Assembly: GCA_016794525.1 (NCBI GenBank)
Contig: JAEUJY010000126.1
Span: forward strand, 55,514 to 119,513
Reading direction: 5' to 3'
From: Myxococcales bacterium
Lineage (GTDB): Bacteria > Myxococcota_A > Polyangia > Haliangiales > Haliangiaceae
Length of the DNA stretch: 64,000 nucleotides
Positions 61,791 through 64,000 of the stretch are shown here, in pieces; position 1 is the first letter of the stretch; each line of letters starts with the position of its first letter. A program made the translations under genes and the position numbers. The notes under the pieces were generated by a model. The model ran no database searches. It saw only the letters and a program-made list of their open reading frames with translations, and was not told where the DNA came from.

Positions 61791-62042
61791 CCGTCCCCGT
61801 CACCGTCCCCGTCACCATCCCCGTCTCCGTCTCCGTCTCCGTCCCCGTCCCCGTCTCCGTCCCCGTCCCCGTCACCGTCCCCGTCCCCGTCCCCGTCCCC
61901 GTCACCGTCACCGTCACCGGCACCGTCACCGTCACCGTCACCGTCACCGTCACCGTCACCGTCTCCGTCTCCGTCACCGTCACCGTCACCGTCTCCGTCA
62001 CCGTCTCCGTCACCGTCTCCGTCACCGTCTCCGTCGCCGTCC
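61791..62042. repeat. Hexanucleotide tandem repeat (CCGTCN)42
   Basis: Forty-two consecutive 6-base units. CCGTC is kept in all but two (CCATCC at 61815 and CCGGCA at 61917), and the sixth base varies freely among C, A, T and rarely G. On the plus strand the frame reads Pro-Ser, on the minus strand Asp-Gly, and in both the variable base is a silent third position. It sits between mreD and the four-helix-bundle gene at 62077, 35 bases after that gene's stop. No other gene is seen in 61645-62076. Confidence 0.95.
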
Positions 62043-62076
62043 CCGCAGCCGAAAGGGGCCCGAGGCCCCGCCGTGC

Positions 62077-62397
62077 TCATCGGGCGAGGGCGTACGTCAC
62101 GCGCGCGACGCGGTCGGCGAGCACGCGCGCCGCGGTGACCGCCGCGTCATCCACCCAGCCCCAGGCGACCGCGGCCTCGAGGGCGATCCGCACTTCCTGC
62201 GCCTCGGCGGCGGCGATGCGGTACGCGCGCTTCTTGTCGCGGCCGGTGCGGCGCACGCCCTCGCCGAGGTTGAGCGCCACGCTGGTCGCGGCGCGCCGCA
62301 GCTGATCGGCGAGATCGGCCGACGACCGCGCGACTTGCTCGCACAGCGGGCGCAGCGCGCGGATGAGATCGAGAGTGAGCAGCTGAGCATCGAGCAT
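62077..62397 (-). CDS. Four-helix-bundle protein (S23/IVP/Avd-like), copy A
   Basis: A 106-residue all-helical protein of the family first seen inside 23S rRNA intervening sequences. [22 protein letters not shown] (given by parts: [14 protein letters not shown]) is the family signature. The C-terminal helices read [22 protein letters not shown] and [15 protein letters not shown]. Basic residues RDKKR sit between helices 2 and 3. The ATG at 62397 directly follows the right arm of palindrome A; GGAG at 62407-62404 is its ribosome site. The same fold serves as Avd in diversity-generating retroelements, but no reverse transcriptase is in the window. Function unknown. Confidence 0.85.
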   Translation of the reverse strand: MLDAQLLTLDLIRALRPLCEQVARSSADLADQLRRAATSVALNLGEGVRRTGRDKKRAYRIAAAEAQEVRIALEAAVAWGWVDDAAVTAARVLADRVARVTYALAR

Positions 62398-62558
62398 GGT
62401 GGTCTCCGTGGTTGGGGTTCGCCCGGCCGCGGCCACACGCGCTGGGCCCGTGCGTCGGCCGCCGCTGCGCGACGCTCGGCCGCGCGCGCGCCTGCTGCGG
62501 CCGACGGCGCGGGACGTGCGCGGGGGCCGCGAAGGGCGCCCCAACCACGGAGGCCACC
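62398..62558. repeat. 161-bp near-perfect palindrome in the leader of four-helix gene A
   Basis: Outer arms of 20 bases (62398-62417 and 62539-62558) pair with one mismatch. Inside them the pairing continues imperfectly for about 50 more bases per arm (CGCGGCC, GTCGGCCGC and other blocks). The loop is near 62471-62487. As mRNA of gene A, the 3' arm contains the GGAG ribosome site six bases before the ATG, so it would be hidden in the stem. Confidence 0.9.
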
Positions 62559-62743
62559 TCCACGGTGTCTTGCTCCTCGCTCACCTCCGCAGCTCCGCAC
62601 GTGCGCGCATCTCGTCGGCGCGCACCTCGCAGCATCGCGCTCTGCGGCGGGTGCACACCTCCGCGAGCCTTGCGCGCGCACCGCGCTCGACACGCAGCGA
62701 CACCACCGCCGCCTCACCGAGCGCCGGTCGCGTCTCGCACGCC
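62559..62743. other. Spacer between the two palindromes
   Basis: A 185-base stretch between the divergent palindromes. I see no gene, repeat or clear promoter. It must hold the promoters of both four-helix genes if these are transcribed from here. Confidence 0.5.
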
Positions 62744-62891
62744 GGCTCCTTGGGTGTGGCTCACCCTGCGCGCCCGTCGCGCACCGGGCCGCGCCCACGA
62801 CCAGGCGGGGACTCCAGTGCCCTTGGCTGGTCGTGGTCACGCCCCGTGCGCTCCAGGGCGCGGGGCGGGTGAGAGCCACACCCAAGGAGCC
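62744..62891. repeat. 148-bp near-perfect palindrome in the leader of four-helix gene B
   Basis: Left arm 62744-62766 pairs with 62867-62891 apart from a two-base bulge. Pairing resumes inside as GCGCAC/GTGCGC and CCACGACCAG/CTGGTCGTGG. The central loop is about 62805-62825. The right arm contains AAGGAG (62884-62889), six bases before the ATG of gene B, and it pairs with CTCCTT of the left arm. The outer arm resembles that of palindrome A (TCC, TGG, GG blocks in the same order). Confidence 0.9.
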
Positions 62892-62895
62892 CGTC

Positions 62896-63225
62896 ATGTT
62901 CGAAGCCCTGACCATCGCCCGTGAGTTCATCGTCGCCGTCCGCCCGCTCGTCGCCGAGATCGAGCTGCGCGATCGCAACCTCGCCGATCAGCTGCGGCGC
63001 GCCGCGACCAGCGCCGCGCTCAACACCGCCGAGGGCGGCCGCCGCGACGGCCGCGATCGCGCCGCGCGCTACCGCATCGCCGCCGGCGAGTGCGCCGAGG
63101 CCGCCACCGCCGTCCAGGTCGCCGTCGACTGGGGCCACATCCCCGCCGCCGCCGCCGCGCCCGCCCTCGCCCTCGCCGATCGCGTCGGCGCCATGCTCTG
63201 GCGCCTCCGCCACCCGCGCCGCTAG
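62896..63225 (+). CDS. Four-helix-bundle protein (S23/IVP/Avd-like), copy B
   Basis: A 109-residue paralogue of the protein at 62077, in the opposite direction. The signature [28 protein letters not shown] matches copy A (parts [21 protein letters not shown]). The C-terminal helices are YRIAAGECAEAATAVQVAVDWG and LALADRVGAMLWRL. Helix 1 is MFEALTIAREFIVAVRPLVAE. The ATG at 62896 is fixed by AAGGAG six bases upstream, which lies in the right arm of palindrome B. A C-rich hexamer tract begins 33 bases after the stop. Function unknown. Confidence 0.85.
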   Translation: MFEALTIAREFIVAVRPLVAEIELRDRNLADQLRRAATSAALNTAEGGRRDGRDRAARYRIAAGECAEAATAVQVAVDWGHIPAAAAAPALALADRVGAMLWRLRHPRR

Positions 63226-63257
63226 CCGCCTCGCGCCGGGCGCTCGCACGGCGCCGC

Positions 63258-63373
63258 GGATCCCGATCCCGATCCCGATCCCGATCCCGATCCCGTCCCC
63301 GTCCCCGTCTCCGTCCCCGTCCTCCGTCTCCGTGCCCGTCCCCGTCCCCGTCCCCGTCCTCCGTCCCCGTCCC
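63258..63373. repeat. Degenerate hexamer tract (CCCGAT then CCCCGT/CCGTCN)
   Basis: About six CCCGAT units (63261 on) give way to CCCCGT and CCGTCT units until 63373, with a few shifts (CCTCCGT). It is the shorter counterpart of the tract at 61791 and lies just after four-helix gene B. No gene is seen in 63226-63386. Confidence 0.88.
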
Positions 63374-63386
63374 TACCACTCGCCGC

Positions 63387-64000
63387 TCACCGACACATGC
63401 GCTCGACCTTCGCCTTCGCGGTCGATGACGGCCACCGACGCGCAAACCCTGCGCGCAGCCGCTCGAGCTCGTCGGTCCGCCCCGCGGCGCACGCCGCCTC
63501 GACCGCGAGCACCGCGGCCTCCTCGGCGAGCTGGCCGTCGGCGAACTCGCGGCGATAGATCGCGAGCGCGGCCAGCGCGTCGACGGCGGCGCCGCCGCGC
63601 AGCGCGGTGCGCGCGGTGCGCAGGAGCTCGAGCTCGCGCGCCAGCGGATCGATCGCGGGCGCGGCGGCGCCGACCTCGGGCGCCGGCGCGGACGCGACCT
63701 CGGGCGGCGGCGGCGCGGTCGACGGCGACGCGGTCGGCGGCGGTGGCGTCGCGCGGACCGGCGCGCGCGGCGGCGCCGGGGCGGGCGGCGGCCCCAGCTC
63801 GATGTCGTCGAGCGACACCGCCAGCGGCGCGGCCTCGATCGCCGCGGGCGCGGGCGCCGCGGCGCCGCCACCGCCGGCGGGCGCCGGCCGATCCGGCGTC
63901 GGCGCGGCGGCGCGCGGCGGCGCGACCTCGCGCACCGCCGGCGGGGCCGAGCGGGTCGACGTCACCCGCGGCACCACCACCACCGCGGCGGCGGTGACCG
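63387..64000 (-). CDS. C-terminal part of a Pro/Ala-rich protein with TPR-like end (partial)
   Basis: The frame is open to the window edge, so only the last 203 residues or so are present. A long low-complexity Pro/Ala stretch (about residues 1-105) leads to a helical end with LARELELLRTARTALRGGAAVDALAALAIYRREF, then EEAAVLAVEAACAAGRTDELERLRAGF and VERMCR. That ending is typical of myxobacterial proteins associated with membrane regulators and resembles TPR helices. N-terminal function unknown. A GTG at 63983 is in frame but unlikely to be the start. Confidence 0.6.
   Translation of the reverse strand, partial: VTAAAVVVVPRVTSTRSAPPAVREVAPPRAAAPTPDRPAPAGGGGAAAPAPAAIEAAPLAVSLDDIELGPPPAPAPPRAPVRATPPPPTASPSTAPPPPEVASAPAPEVGAAAPAIDPLARELELLRTARTALRGGAAVDALAALAIYRREFADGQLAEEAAVLAVEAACAAGRTDELERLRAGFARRWPSSTAKAKVERMCR

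Noticed and set aside
61791..62042. CRISPR array or regular repeat-spacer structure
   Set aside because: Units are 6 bases with no spacers, so it is a simple tandem repeat.
62398..62891. 23S rRNA intervening sequence
   Set aside because: No rRNA sequence flanks the genes; only the protein family and stem form recall it.
62077..63225. Diversity-generating retroelement (Avd-like proteins)
   Set aside because: No reverse transcriptase, template repeat or variable repeat seen; the fold alone does not show a DGR.

Overview
The window is very GC-rich chromosomal DNA, densely coded on both strands, and most likely comes from a myxobacterium (phylum Myxococcota, probably the Haliangiales/Kofleriaceae side). 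The reasons are a MYXO-CTERM-type sorting tail on a GH18 protein, two giant Ser/Thr kinase-WD40 fusions, many small lipoproteins, a lysine-rich tail on topoisomerase I, and a membrane-anchored sigma factor fused to carboxypeptidase-regulatory-like repeats. There is no rRNA, tRNA, CRISPR array or insertion sequence. One structured RNA is clear: type A RNase P RNA (rnpB) at 8951-9310, minus strand.

Layout. 1-8.3 kb: a minus-strand operon reading trmH-like methyltransferase, PBP1A, FG-GAP-like protein, peptide-binding lipoprotein/SBP and NtrY-like sensor kinase, with overlapping starts and stops. 8.3-13.5 kb: CAP-domain lipoprotein, rnpB, a propeller lipoprotein, then a small lipoprotein coupled to typA, followed by two tandem hairpins. 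13.5-17.7 kb: kinase-WD40 and DUF2461. 17.8-18.3 kb: two tandem double-glycine-leader peptides. 18.3-21 kb: LigD-type polymerase and a separate ATP-dependent DNA ligase (a split NHEJ module) around a decayed Uma2 nuclease fragment. 21-28 kb: SMP-30 lipoprotein, radical SAM protein with an N-terminal SPASM-like domain, diheme cytochrome lipoprotein, malQ, Tpx-like lipoprotein. 28-34 kb: a sigma-like protein divergent from a kinase that carries an anti-sigma-type zinc motif, then a lipoprotein trio.

34-41.7 kb: the transmembrane sigma factor, then an operon of trmFO, gluzincin-like peptidase, SDR and DUF302. 41.8-48.8 kb: topA, dprA, LysM protein, YbgF/CpoB-like protein, hemC. 48.8-49.3 kb: a glycine-zipper peptide with a VTGG leader and a small hydrophobic partner. 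49.4-57.6 kb: GH18, MFS transporter, hemA, ccsA-like gene, trxA and small genes. 57.9-61.6 kb: mreD-mrdA-rodA shape-determination operon.

61.8-63.4 kb holds the oddest structure. Two paralogous four-helix-bundle (S23/IVP/Avd-type) genes stand back to back. Each is preceded by a roughly 150-160 bp near-perfect palindrome that contains its ribosome-binding site, and each is followed by a CCGTCN/CCCGAT-type hexanucleotide tract. Together with the scattered AID...L..(V/I)TGG leader peptides and the sigma-kinase and sigma-membrane fusions, this is the best candidate for undescribed biology here. All functions are read from sequence alone; no database search was possible.
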